A stretch of 64,000 nt of DNA from Hyphodiscus hymeniophilus. Lineage: Eukaryota; Ascomycota; Leotiomycetes; Helotiales; Hyphodiscaceae. The position numbers were made by a program, and so were the translations under genes. The DNA is taken from contig VNKQ01000007.1 in assembly GCA_016508695.1 (NCBI GenBank), forward strand, positions 620,001-684,000, written 5' to 3'. Position 1 is the stretch's first letter. Every line of letters starts with the position of its first letter. Shown here in pieces: positions 21,669-34,200 of the stretch. The notes below the pieces were generated by a model. That model was not told the origin of the DNA. It did no database searches and saw only the letters and a program-made list of their open reading frames with translations.

Positions 21669-22789
21669 TGCAAAAGCTGTGTGGCTGGTCCAGTGAAGCA
21701 CGTACGTGTTATGAAGTCTATGATTACTTTTCCTTTTTCTTGATGAGCGAAGAAAATTATGGCGTTTTTGATTGAACAGTTCAATTTGATGTTCATGGTC
21801 ATGGAATGGATAGGCAAGAATTACGATTCCTCGTAAAGCACCTCTGAAAATGAAGAAAGTTCACTGAAACGCAATTTCCATTGTTCTATTTGCTCTTTCT
21901 CCACGGCCCTCACATACAGCCTGTAAATTCGCTTGCCTCGTCTTGACGGATGCGTTCTTGTAAGCTTTAATGTTTCGGTTCATGAGATGCCAAAAGCATC
22001 TAACTCTTGGAAATGATTTCTTAAGAACGGTGGGCCAAGCTTTGCTTGCACTTTGACAACAGATATGGGCATTCAATCTTGGATTTAAGTCTTCTGTTTT
22101 CCAAATATAAGTGCCTATCGAGCAGTGATTAGCTATTTTAACGATGCATTAAGTAAGGTATACCCATGGCCTACAATCCCGCTTAGGAATAGGGGTGCTC
22201 CTGCTTGTTATACAATTCCTGGGGGCTTGCTCAAGCTGTCAATGATACATCCATCAATGAATCACTTATTCTACACACGGAATCTAGAAAAGGCCCCAAA
22301 AGTGAAAGGTGTATGAGAGGCTTGCGGCGTTGTAACCGTTCATTGGCAAATCACAAAGCCGTGATACACTGCTCAACCTTACAAAAAAAGACACTCACAT
22401 TCGGCGGCTTCGATAAAGTGAACCAAATCCTGAGATCAAAACACTGGCCTTCGCTAATTATTAATTGAAGTTATTCTTGAAGTTTCAGACTAACGTCCTC
22501 GCTTATGATGCATGAGGCAGTGTGGGGTAAGATGCGGGGAACTGTCAACGTACCTAGGTAGGTTGGGTCCTGTGTACCTATGTGTAGCCGGTGAGGCACA
22601 AGTTTAATACCCTAAGTTGGGTACCCATGGGAGCGTCACAATCAAGAGAAAAAAGCGACAATTCAGGCCTATCGCAGTTGCTAGTTCTACTAGCTTGGCT
22701 TTTGTCCATATATATATGCTGTATTCGGTAGCTCCTCTTCTTTTCAACCGAATAACCTTCTCATCTCATAGGAACTTCAAAGAATCAAG
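21669..22789. other. Intergenic, 1.1 kb, with TACCTAGGTA palindrome
   Basis: No gene was recognised. A 10-bp palindrome TACCTAGGTA lies at about 22552, some 240 bp before the SDR start codon. Confidence 0.4.
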
Positions 22790-23859
22790 ATGCCAGAGTT
22801 TCCACCAGATAGGCAAGTACGTTCACTCTATACCGAGACATCTCGAACTGACGATCTGAAGCGTTGCCTTCATTACGGGTAAACCTGGAAGTTCCTACAC
22901 CACCCTGATGCCTTGCTACCAAGTCAGTGCTGACTTCCTGCAGGAGCGGGTTCAGGAATTGGTCTTGCAGTAGTCCAGCGCCTTGTGGCCGATGGCATCA
23001 GGAAGATATCCCTCGTTGACCTGGTTGAAGACCGGTTGTCGGATGCAGTCTCCAGCCTTTCAATTATTGACGAGTCTACGGAATGTTTGAAAATCCGCTG
23101 TGATTGTAGTTCCGAAGAGGCCGTTGAGGATGCCGTAGCAGAAACAGTGAAGACTTTTGGGAGGATCGATTTCTGCTTCAATGCTGCTGGGATGAGCGGC
23201 CAAGGAGGTGCTATCGCAGGCATGGAAGCGAAGGGATTGGATGCAGTCCTAGGACTTAATCTAAGAGGTGTGTGGCTTTGTGAAAGAGCAGAGATTAAGC
23301 AGATGATGAAGCAGGACTTAAGAGAGGTTGCGTGGGTATTAATGCTGTGTAAGATCTGGTGACCTTGGACTGATGCTCATAAATAGTACCGGCTTGAGAC
23401 TTCAAACGAGAGGAAGTATCGTTAACGCGGGGAGTTTGGCAAGTCATGTGGCAATCCCTACTTTGACGCCGTATGTCATGTCAAAGCATGGTTCGGTCCT
23501 TACCTTGAAAGCAAACAAAGGACTACCTACTGACGAAAGTTTAGCTGTTCTTGGCCTTACCAAAGCCGACGCCCTTGATTACGGTAAGCATGGCATTAGA
23601 ATCAATTGCGTTTGCCCTGGATGGATCAAAACGAAGATGACAGAACAGCTTTTCGACACTCCTGTGGTAAGTTCGCTTCTTACAACTTCGAATTAGCACT
23701 CACCTGAGTTAGGGCGATGCATTAGTTGCAAGGGCTCCTATGAACCGCTGGGGATTGCCGGAAGAGGTAGCGTATTCTGTCAGTTTCCTATTGAGTGACA
23801 GGGCTAGTTTCGTGAACGGAACTGATCTTGCCGTCGATGGAGGATATCGGACTTGCTAA
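22790..23859 (+). CDS. Short-chain dehydrogenase/reductase
   Basis: Six exons (22790-22812, 22862-22878, 22944-23331, 23387-23490, 23545-23666, 23713-23859) give 266 residues. The product shows the classical SDR set: TGAGSGIGLA dinucleotide-binding loop, DLVE after beta-2, NAAGMSG, GSIVNAGSLAS with the catalytic Ser region, YVMSK for the Tyr-Lys pair, CVCPGWIKT, and NGTDLAVDGGY at the end. It would oxidise or reduce an unknown alcohol/ketone with NAD(P). The first intron appears to use a GC donor (AG/GCAAGT), and exon 2 is only 17 nt. These two choices restore the frame and give the intact glycine motif. The exon 3-4 junction (GTGGGT donor) is the least certain. Confidence 0.78.
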
Positions 23860-24255
23860 TCTCTGCTGTGGACTGATGAGCAGCTGAAGCCTGAGCGTAA
23901 TTCTCTCGTCTGCAGACAGCGTAGGGAATCATCATTTCACACTCTTGTGCAACATGCATGCCAATCAGACCTTCGATACTTTGTCGTAATAATCGATGAT
24001 CCGACCGAACGGGACCATGTCCTCCTCATCTTGATATTGTACATGTACAGGTTCTCCGCACCATGCAAATGCCCATCAAACCCATACACAAATGCGCCCC
24101 AAACTCCTGGCTATGTCAAGTACAGAGGGAAGATTTCGAGCCTGTGCTCGGGTCGAAGGGAAAAGCCCAATCGGACCATTCGTGATCGCCATCCAGCTCA
24201 TCCAAACCCGGGTGTAAAACCCCCAAGCACCATTATACCACCATCCCTCACAGCG
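23860..24255. other. Convergent spacer; no gene seen
   Basis: 396 bp between the stop codons of the SDR and PAM16 genes; presumed 3' untranslated regions. Confidence 0.35.
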
Positions 24256-24760
24256 CTACCGGTCTTTAAATACCTTCGGTTTCCATCCTTCTTTCAATTC
24301 CGCCTCTCTCTCTGCGCTCTCCGTCGCTTTCCTAACCTCTCCTTCAATCCTCTCCCTCGCCCTCAAAACCTTGCTTTGTAGATAGAAGCTTCCGCCCTTC
24401 TTCGGATCATTCACATCGAATAATTTCTTGAAACGTTCCATCACGTCTTCCATATTGGCTTGACCTTTTTGAGGTGGTTTAACATTTAGGATCTTGCAGG
24501 CTTCTTCGAGAGTCAGGCCATGGGAGGCAAAGGTGTTCGTTGATCCGGATTTTGCTTGGGCTTTGGCATATTGGGATGATGCAGATGCTTGTTTGTAGGC
24601 TTCTGCGAAGGCACGGCCGACGACTCGAGTCCCTGTGACGAATACTTGCGTTATTATTCGATGCGCCTGGGAGATCTTAGTTGGTGTGACCGTTGAAATG
24701 AATGTAAATGAATGCTACTTTGGTGAAGATGGAAACTTTGGGAGAAGAAGATCATACCAT
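24256..24760 (-). CDS. PAM16: Mitochondrial import motor subunit PAM16/TIM16
   Basis: Exon 1 is the ATG alone (24760-24758). After a 91-nt intron (24667-24757), exon 2 (24666-24256) supplies the rest, giving 137 residues. The sequence opens AHRIITQVFVTGTRVVGRAF and contains the J-like region SHGLTLEEACKILNV, LFDVNDPKKGGSFYLQSKV and LRARERIEGE. The HPD triplet of active J-proteins is absent, as expected for Pam16, which pairs with Pam18 at the inner-membrane translocase and restrains its stimulation of mtHsp70. The length is normal for the family. It is divergently arranged with YIP1, 285 bp apart. Confidence 0.92.
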
Positions 24761-25045
24761 ATTGTGATGAAGTGTTGAGCGAACACTGCGTAGAGAATCG
24801 AATTGGCTTCGATGGCGAAACAAAGGAAGGCGAATGTTGAAGCTCGTCAAGAACTTTTTGATCCCGAGAAGAAGCGCCGGGCCGAAGTTACAGAAGCCAT
24901 ACATTCAAGGCTGCAATATCAAAAAACCAAGAAGACACTTTAACTCGGCAAGTAACAAATACACCGCAACATCACACCCTCAACCTTCCGATCCTGCCCC
25001 TTAAATCTCTTTTCCACACTCATTAAAAGTCGTCACAGCTTCAAG
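24761..25045. promoter_or_regulatory. Divergent promoter PAM16/YIP1
   Basis: 285 bp separate the two start codons, so both promoters must share this interval. No specific element was recognised. Confidence 0.5.
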
Positions 25046-26005
25046 ATGGCGCAATTCTTTCAACAACCTCAAAGTCAACCGTACGGTCAATCCGCGCAAA
25101 ACCTCCAATTCTACCCTTCATCATACACCCCCAATCCTGTATCTGGCCACGCAACACCCTCACAAGCTTCATACGGCTATGGCGCGCCTGCAGGAAGCCC
25201 TGGCTATGGGGGTGGAGGAGGATTCAACTCGGGTTTTGGAGCAGCAGCAAGTGTGAGTGGACGTATGGGAGAGCAAGGAGGATTAAGAACGGGTTGGTTA
25301 GCTGCATTTGGGACAGAAGGCTACGATGGAGAGCCTCCGTTGCTGGAGGAATTAGGTGTGAACTTCAACCATGTTTGGAGCAAGGTATTTCCAATTCTCA
25401 TCCTTCTACATATCTTCATGCTAATACGTGAACGATAGACATTAGCAGTCCTCAACCCCCTCGCACGAATAGACCAAAACATAATGGACGACTCCGACTT
25501 AGCAGGCCCCGTCCTCTTCTTCTTCCTCTTCGGCACTTTCCTTCTCTTCTCCGGAAAAGTGCATTTCGGGTACATTTACGGGCTCGCTCTCCTAGGCGTA
25601 ACCTCCCTCCATCTAATCCTCTCCCTCATGTCTCCCTCAAACGAATCCTCACCCTCCGCCATCCACGACCATACATCCGCTCCACACACACAAGGCTCCT
25701 CCTCAAACCTCTCCTCTACTTTGACTTTCCCTAGAAGCGCATCGGTGCTGGGTTATTGTTTACTTCCATTGGTGTTGACGAGCTTGGTTGGGATTGTGGT
25801 GCCAATGGATGGCATGCTGGGGTATATCTTGACGAGTCTAGCAATCGTATGGTGCACGTATAGTTCTAGTGGTATGTTTTGTGTGGTGGGGAGAATGACG
25901 GCTATGCGTGGATTGGTGGCGTATCCGCTTGCATTGTTTTATGGCTGTTTTGGGATTATGGAGGTGTTTGCAAGTAGGGGAGTAAATGGATTGGGTGGGA
26001 AGTGA
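25046..26005 (+). CDS. YIP1: YIP1-family Golgi/ER membrane protein
   Basis: Two exons (25046-25384 and 25439-26005) give 301 residues. The N-terminal ~85 residues are Gln/Tyr/Gly-rich and cytosolic. They are followed by the Yip1 hallmark LLEELGVNFNHVWSKTLAVLNP and then by five hydrophobic segments including GPVLFFFLFGTFLLF, FGYIYG and ALFYGCFGIMEVF. Yip1 proteins bind Rab GTPases and act in COPII vesicle biogenesis between ER and Golgi. The intron interrupts the hallmark after SK. The length is typical for filamentous fungi. Confidence 0.9.
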
Positions 26006-26232
26006 GGTTGGGAAAGCGATGGGCGTGAGGGAAGGATTCAAGCATTTTCGGCGTAGACTGTCCATATGAATGGGATATGGGCTGGGGGATTGGGAAGATA
26101 GATAATAAACAACAACAGATTTTAAATCCGGATCGTTGTATTAATCAGCCAGTGCCTTGTGAAAATTAGAGAGTCTCATAGATGGGCTCTGGCAAAATTT
26201 GGCATTTGCTAGCAATCAGCCCTACTCTCCAC
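26006..26232. other. Convergent 3' spacer YIP1/PEX30
   Basis: 227 bp between stop codons; nothing else seen. Confidence 0.4.
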
Positions 26233-27918
26233 TCACTCCAGTGCCATTCTTACATCATCACCTATGCCCCAGTCGGCTTCTCGCAGCCTTGGAGGCCGAT
26301 CATCATCACTTGTCGTCTTCATACTCAAGCTGCTCCGCCTGCTACCCACAGTGCCCCTTCTTCTGGTACTTCCTGGCCTGAACCCTGAGCCTTTACTGCC
26401 AGTGCTTTTCACGCTTTCTGCGTACTCAGGCGGTGCTTCTGAAGAGCTCGTGTTGGACGTACGTGTTGTTTCAGGGGTGGTATTACGGGTGGGTGTTGGT
26501 GAGGGCGTGATCTCGGTAGAAGGGGAAATCTCAACGAGTTCAGCATCTCGATACCATTTTCTTCGTCGAGTGTAGCGGCCCCAAGAATCTTGCCCTCGAT
26601 GGCCATTTTGCCACTGACGCTCATGTTAGTTTGGTATAAAATACAAGATTTTGTGCATTACCTTATTATCATAATAGATCCAGCCTTGTCCACCGTCAGT
26701 AGCATCAGATTTGGCTTTCGCTCCTCCTTCATCATACTCTCCAGCTCCCTCTACAAGCCACTGGCTGCCTTCAGCCCATCGCCATCTCGCTCCTCCGCCC
26801 TCAACATCAGGTAATTCGAACTGTTCCTTGACAGGTGCTGGATTCAGATGCTCATCCGTCCACGCAGCTCTTTCGTATGCAAATAGAGAAGTAGTCCAGC
26901 CTAGTCCGACCCATCTCCGTTGATTTTCATACAATATGAATGTAAATTTGACGCCAGGAGCATCTGGTCGCCGTTTCGTCGCCGATGAAGCTGCTAGGGA
27001 TGCATCATTTTGAATAGCTGGGGTTTTCCGAGGAGGTAGATCCGGTCGCTTTTCTGATGCCTCTGGTGAGGCTACTTCTAGTTGTAGACCTGTAATGACT
27101 GTGCATATACGTCTTACTAAGGCTGATCTCCAGAGGATGGCCCTAGATACCTTGTTTGGCCGGGAATGCCAGGTGAGGAAGAGCGTTCCAGCCACTAGGA
27201 TTATCCGTTTTGTAGTAATTATTTGTATCGGGCGCAGCGTGAAGAGAACCCACAGTGGGGTAATAAGCAGAATTCGTATTAGAAGAATCGTGAGTGCAGG
27301 TCTTGTTGTTGCGGATGTCGCGGTCCGTTGCGTCGAGAGGAAATCAGTGAGTTCGAGAAGAGGATCTAGGAGGACATTGCATCTTGAGGTAAATACCTTC
27401 AAGGTTTCAACAATCTCGTCTAGGGTTTTTTGGTGTTTCGTGTTCGTGACTTCGGAGTCAGCTTTTTTATGTCCTTTCTTCTGCTTCTCTCCCGTCCAGC
27501 CGGTCGACGATAGAGGAGAATACCGCCGGGAGTACATCCCCAATATCAATCCCAGAACTATCACTATCGGTCCGGTCCATCGCATAACTGCGTCTCCATA
27601 TAGTACAACAGCCCAGAATCCGGCGACGACCAGGAAGCTCTCCCACGGATCGCCACTGGTCCATGTCAATAACCCCGCAAGCTTATTGAGAGGCAGTAAG
27701 AAAGGATGCGAATACGCCAGAGCGCGGGTTATTTGCGGAGGCGTAGCTATCAGCAGCGGCGACTTCTGGTGAACGAGAATAGTAGATCGTTGCTTGTTTG
27801 CAGCCGTTGTATGCGACAGTGTTACGGGTGAGAAGCTTGCGATCGTTGGAGGATTGGGATCATGGCTGGCTTGGGATGCGCCGTCATCGTCCCTTCTTGA
27901 ATTTGGAGTATTCGACAT
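26233..27918 (-). CDS. Peroxisomal membrane peroxin of the PEX28-32 family, dysferlin domain
   Basis: Two exons (27918-26662 and 26613-26233) give 545 residues. The N-terminal half holds hydrophobic segments (SFLVVAGFWAVVLYGD, IVIVLGLILGMYS, ILLITPLWVLF, ILVAGTLFLTW). The C-terminal half has the split dysferlin domain: FILYENQRRW...AYERAAWTDE with RWRWAEGSQW, then GWIYYDNKWQNG and WGRYTRRRKWYRDAELVE. The 48-nt intron falls inside the YYDNKW motif, so without splicing the domain looks truncated. A Ser/Thr-rich tail follows. Members of this family sit at ER-peroxisome contacts and control peroxisome number and size. The paralogue (PEX30, 31 or 32 type) cannot be fixed from sequence alone. Confidence 0.85.
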
Positions 27919-28524
27919 TAAATCCAACCAAGGAGTTTCCTGTCGGGGTTAGTGGTAGTTGCGCATCGTGTGTAGTTGTTGAAGTAACTTGCTAATGCCG
28001 CCATGCGTCCCCGTCGATCTCACAAGAAGTGTGCAACGCGAAAGTAAGGACTTGGATACGTGGACCAGAACTTGGAAATTGTGGCTTTACATTTCAATAC
28101 AACACACAGAATAACTTTCGACTCTGTAAATAATGATAGCGAGTTGGTTGAGGAATGTTTCTCCGCGAAAGGACTTCAAGCGACTCGGCGGGGACACGCG
28201 ATGATGCTGTACCGTAGGAATCTTCTCGTTCGGCATTTCACATGTTCTTTTACAGCCTCGCATTATCTCAAATGCGACAAAGTCTATACTGCATTTTTTG
28301 TGCAGTAATGGATATGATACTGGCAGCTGTAAAACATTCTTTACCAGAATAGATGCAGACCTTGGATTGAAATTGCACAATACCTAGGTAGTTTCTTGCT
28401 ATTCACTTTCTCGTTCGCAGAATGCTTTCAGCCTTGCCGCTAAAAGAGCCCGCTGGTGCCGCGAGAACTCAATACTCGTATTAGTAAGCATTTTTTTTTG
28501 TGAAAGCTCTCAACTCGAACCAAC
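27919..28524. promoter_or_regulatory. Divergent promoter region peroxin/TRF4-like gene
   Basis: 606 bp between start codons. It contains TACCTAGGTA at about 28381, roughly 140 bp upstream of the TRF4-like ATG, and a poly-T run just before that start. Confidence 0.45.
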
Positions 28525-31238
28525 ATGTCAAGCCACTGGACCCCCATCAACACGCCAACATCACCAAAGATGTCTCGACTTCCCCCTCTCCCCCCTGGAC
28601 TACCACCCAGACCCGTTGACTCCTATCGACCGGGTCAAGATCGCAATGATCGTTTCGAGAGTCGCGATTTCGACGTCGATCGTAGAGAAAGAGACCGCGA
28701 CCGCCCGCCTATGTACCATTTCGGTGGAATCAACCGTCGATCGCCTCCCAGAGACAATCGCAGTTATGACCGCTATAATCAAAATGATCGCTATGCTCCT
28801 GGTACTGCGCCACCAGCTCTCCGCCCGTCGTCAAGCGTGTACCGTCCATCATACAATCAAGGACCTCCCCCTCCCTCGAGAGATTTCAACTTCCGTCAGG
28901 ATGCTCCACCTGCCATTTTTGCTGCCAAAGATAATATGTACCAACCTCCAACCCAGCAACCTCGCCGCAACAATGATTTCAAACAGAATAGCAATGGCTC
29001 TCGGCAAGGTCGTCGAGGAGCTCAAAGTGAAGGTCGAGGAGGCTATCGTGGTCGCTATGGTCCAAGAATGGCCTCTGAACGCGAGTTTCTCCAGGGAAAC
29101 CGGGAACCAACCCCAGAACAGATGCCAGGAATGGATGTAGATGAGAATGGTGTCAGGTTCAAGCCAATGGACGATATGTCTGACAGCGAGGAAGCTGAAA
29201 TGGACATGTCCGAAGGTGAGAACGCCGTAGCTGAACAACCCACCAAAAAGGCTAGGACTACTAGCAAGGCTGCTGATGGCGATTCTGTGCCGAGATGGTC
29301 TAATCCAGATCCTTACACTGCGTTGCCACCACCAGATGAGTCTCAGCGCAAGAAGAAGGACGTTGTCAAGTTGATTAGAAAGGCACGCGTTGAGGCGACC
29401 GCCGCAATCGCTGCCAAGGTTGACCCTGCAGATGATTTTATTTCATTTGATCTTGGTGACGAGACTGAAGATGCTGAAAGTCCCCCTCCCGACAAGTCGA
29501 ACTCAGGCGCAGGTGTTGTGGGAGCTCCAACTGGTCCCCGCTTCAGTCATAATGCCAATCTGCATAAGCAGCCACCCCCATCTGTACCGGCAGCTGCTCT
29601 ATCCACTCGAGTGTCCAACAAGCAGGTTCAGGTCGAGGTTCAACCCCAGACTCTCCTGGCACAGACTAACAATCAGAATGTTTCGGGTCGAGTCAATAAT
29701 CAGAACGTTCGTGCTCCGCTATCCAAGCAAATGAATCAGGATCGAGCTGACCACAATGGCCAGCGTGTCGGTAATGAAAACCTTAGGTTCGATATTTCTG
29801 TCTCTAAAGTAGTTCCTACTACGGCTAAGGTGGGCCGAAAACCGATCAATCTCGACACAACCTCCGATCCTGCCTTGGGCAGCCGGAAGCGAAACATTCT
29901 GGATGAGATCAAGCCTGCGCCACTACTTCACAAATCTGGCAAATTTGTTTCTAGAAAACCTGGGAGTGGCGATGTTCTCAAAGAGTGGCACCCCAAGCAC
30001 GGTGTTTCGAGTACTCCATGGCTTGATATCGACCATTCTGATACAGCAAACATGGGACTATGGTAAGATAGTTGTCCTTTGTTATTCCGTTTCATATGCG
30101 TTGGTGACAGCTGACTCGTTTCTTAGGCTTCACAAAGAGGTCATGGACTTCTACAACTACGTTAGACCCCGAGACTTTGAGAGTGTCATTCGTACCAGGC
30201 TGGTCGATGACTTGCGCAGCAAGTTAAAGAACAACAGCACCTACTCTGACACTGACATCCGTCCATTTGGCTCATTCCCTGCTGGTCTCTATCTTCCCAC
30301 TGCTGATATGGATCTTGTTTTGGTATCAGATCGCTACATGAGAGGTGGCAGGCCTGATGTCGGTCAAAGCAACACCTCCCTTCGCAAATTCGGGGCTTTT
30401 ATCGAAAGAGAAGGCCTGAACATACCTGGATCGCTTGAGATTATTTTTGGTGCGAGAGTCCCTTTGGTCAAGTATGTCGACAGACTCACTGGTCTCAAAG
30501 TCGACATTTCATTCGAAAATACCACCGGCATAGTTGCAAACCAGACTTTCCAGAATTGGAAGGCCGAATTTCCTGCTATGCCAATCCTTGTTACCTTGAT
30601 CAAGCACTTGTTGTCTATGAGAGGCCTAAATGAACCGGTCAGTGGTGGAATCGGCGGGTTCTCTGTTACATGTCTCGTTGTAAGTTTGCTGCAGACTATG
30701 CCTCAAGTTCAAAGTAGAACTATGGTCGCGGAGCACCATCTGGGTGAAATCCTTATGGAATTTTTCGATCTCTACGGACATGAATTCAATACCAGCACAA
30801 CTGCGATCCAGGTCGATCGTCCGGGTTATGTGTCGAAGGTACGTATAGAACCCACCGCATCATTTACACCTTCAGCTTCGTCACTGGGCCTGCATTCTGG
30901 ACAATCAAATAACCCACTGACTATTTATTTAGTCACAAACTGGATTGCCCTACAACGCAAAGAACATTGGCCGGCTGTCGATTATCGACCCCAACAATTC
31001 CTCGAACGATGTATCAGGTGGTTCCAGCAACACGCCCACAATTGTCCATTGCTTCTCTCAAACTTACCGTGCTTTGCAGAATCGTATGAGCGATCTCAAC
31101 TCTCGTGTTCCCGCAGCTCGACGTGAAGAGAGTATTCTGGGCTGCATCCTCGCTGGCAATTACACATCCTTCAGGCTTCAGCGCGAGCACCTCGCTCATG
31201 TCTACGAGAAGCTCTATGGTCCCGTTGAGATTGACTGA
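28525..31238 (+). CDS. Non-canonical poly(A) polymerase, TRF4/Cid14 type (TRAMP complex)
   Basis: Three exons (28525-30062, 30127-30838, 30933-31238) give 851 residues. The first ~500 residues are disordered: Arg/Asp/Tyr-rich near the start, with an RGG-like GRGGYRGRYG patch and later Asn/Gln-rich stretches. The catalytic part starts at WLHKEVMDFYNYV, with the nucleotidyltransferase signature FGSFPAGLYLPTADMDLVL (first two aspartates), the third metal ligand in LKVDISF, and the PAP-associated domain ending in NGL-type sequence GLPYNAKNIGRLSIIDP. Such enzymes add short poly(A) tails to nuclear RNAs for exosome decay. All catalytic residues are present. ATG 28570 (MSRLPPLPPG) is an alternative start. 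Confidence 0.88.
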
Positions 31239-34200
31239 TTCATACTTGGTGGCATGACTGTACCCCTTTTGGCGTTGGACCTATGGCGTACCCGATGGGA
31301 TGACATGATAGATACCCTTGCTTTCTACAATGGCGTTATAAAGGCATTGCGCTGGACTTGTACAATACGAGATCTGCCGTCCTGACTCCCGCTCTACTTT
31401 CATTTATCGCCCACGTTTAGACGAACAGTAGCTTAGTGACTGACAATGGCGATAGTGATCGACTCGAACTTGCCAACAACGACTTGACAACGAGAATATT
31501 CGATCACTCCACCTCACCAGTTCAAATGAAACGAGATTCACATGACTTCCTGTCGGATCTTAGTTTCCCGTGCCGGATCGCGCTTCCTCGTTTTGGCTCT
31601 TGCCTCTTCGAGTCGTTTATATTCTGCCGGGTTGGCGTTGTTGCTGACAGTTCTTCCATGTGTAGGATATTATGAGCTCGGATGGTCCTGCTAAAGCAGA
31701 TCCTACCTCCGATTTGCTTCCTTCGGTGGGTGTTTGCGATCTGGCTTATGGCGTCAGCCTTGGCTAGTGATCATCCCCCCTTCTTTCTCACTGTGGTGGC
31801 ACTTCGTGTGTAGCCATGGAGAGGAAGTCTCGCAGCCTCGTTGTTCCCAACTTGCTCGAGTTGGCATATGGTTGCAGTCCGCACTTGTGCTGCTTGTGAC
31901 TCAAAACGTGTCGCAATAGCAATATGGGCCCCTCTCGTATTGACCATGGCGGGCCGACTTTTTCCAAGACGGGAGAGCACTCCTATGTCCAGATTTCAGA
32001 GTCTTGTACTTCTTCATGATCTTGGATAGCGCTTGTGCGATGTTCTGACTATCAGATGCTGTCTGTATTCTTTGAGAGATCAACACGATCAACCACAATT
32101 AACAAGAACCCGGTCTATCAATCAAAGATTCAAGTAGTGCCAATGGAGGTGCAAAAGAGCTTCCCCTCCGGAACTCTCCTATCGAAAGGTTATGGCTCCT
32201 TGATCGCAGGCGCAGGATTTAAGTGCAGTCATTGGCATACCAATTGCTCCATCGAAGTCTCAGTCGTCTCGTTCAATGAACTCCCATAGGACGATGACAG
32301 AGCACGAAAGTCGTCATCTGTCGCTGGTGAACAGGTTCGAGGGCAGAGCCAATCGATATGTGCAAAAGCATGATTGTTATGGGTCATTTTGAGAGACAAA
32401 TCACCGTTCGTTTCGATCTAGGTCGGGTCCGACACTACTACGTTCATAGATTTGATCTACCGCAAGAGATCTCTCATACTCGAAGCAAGATTTCCTTTTC
32501 CGTCTCAGACCGTCAAGACGTGTGTGATAGAGAACAGCTGCAGCTCCAAACCCGTCGTTTTAGCTCCTGCAGGGACTGTAACCCAAACGTAGCAGATATG
32601 AACCTGGTCCTAGACTTGATCATAAACCCTTTCATCCTACATGAACAGCCGCGAAGCCTGGGAGAGCATTCTTACGGCATCATTATCTCCCGCTGAAGCC
32701 CTTCAGCGTTTGCGATATTCGACACAAGGAGATCGCTATGTGCATATTGAGTCACCCAGCTTGAGCCTCAACTGCGGCACGAGAAGGCTGGTGGTTTTTG
32801 ATACCCTCGGGGCCGTTCGATGATAGAATCGAGTGCTGGTAGACAAACACATTTGCAACTTTGCAGAAACTTTGAGAAATGGAGGAAGTACCGTCGGATG
32901 GAAGACCGCGTTTGCATCTCTCATCTCATCAAGTGGGTAACTCAGTCGACGGGAATTAGTAAATTTATTATTCTTAAATTGCATGTTCAATGCTCTTGCA
33001 TTCGTATCGCCAGGCAGGGGATATTTTCTCGCGCAAGCCATGATGGGAAGGGAATCAAAAGCAAGCAGAGGAGTTGATTATTGTACAAACGAAAAGACGG
33101 TTCTGTAGTATCTGTACGGGAGTATTGCTTAAGGTACCTAGACTTAGACTGAAAAACGTTCAAACGCGCTAATATCAAAAGGGCTACGTGGGATAAGTTA
33201 AACTCAGCAGGACTTAATAGCATACTTACCTTAGGATATAAATCCTTCGCACTGGCCGTAAAACCTCTTCCCTTGGGGCTCGGAGTCGAATCAACCATCC
33301 CGCCAGCTCGCGGTCCAACACCCAAGCAGCTGACCAAAGAATCCAATCTCGAGCCGTCTGGTAGCCGCATAACCGATCATGCAAACCGATGCTATGTCCT
33401 ATCATGCTCTTGTAAATGAGTATTTTTGAATTGAGGGGTTTGGGGGACGCGACGTGTGTGCCGTCTTGATTACTTTTCCGCTTTTCTGCTTCTCGGCACG
33501 GCATCTCGCACGCGGGAAAGTGCCGCGAACTCCTGGTCCGCCACGCCTGTCATTCGACGAGTTGTCGTTGGGATGTTTTGATCCTGTCAAAGACCAACGC
33601 GTCTGTGTCGTGACGGTCGTGAGGGGAGACGCGTAGAGGACCCTGCTGCCGTGGTAGTAGTGCTTGCTAGCTGGTCGGCGGCGGCTTGGAGATTTGAAAG
33701 GACGTCGGAGATTACTGTAATCGTCTCTAGGGCAGGTAGGCAGACCACGCGACGCCCCGGAAGGCGGGTGAGACTTGGAGTTGAAACTTGGAGTCAGAAC
33801 TTGGAAGATTGGAAGACGGTTGAGAATAATATGGGCAAATCATGGAATTGACAATTGGCGTCCTGGAGATGGCTTGAGCCTTGAGTGGAAGTGGGCATTC
33901 ATATCCGCGAGATGGAAGGGGTGGTGGGGTTCGTGATGGGAGGCTCGATGTAGGTCGATGGTATGTCATGTTGTTGTTGTTGCAGATAGATTGATCCAAT
34001 TTGATTGATGCTGCACAGGATCAAAGCGGGCTATGAGTCTATGACGTTACAAGCCTATTTCGGTCGTTGCCGATTCAAGCAATCGCTCAGGATCTGATGT
34101 GAGATCAAAATTCTAGAGTTCTACCTGACTTGTCGGCGTTGGAGTTATCTGGGGTTACCGCGTGGACTTGAAATTGCAATCAGCCTCAGAAACGCCTTCG

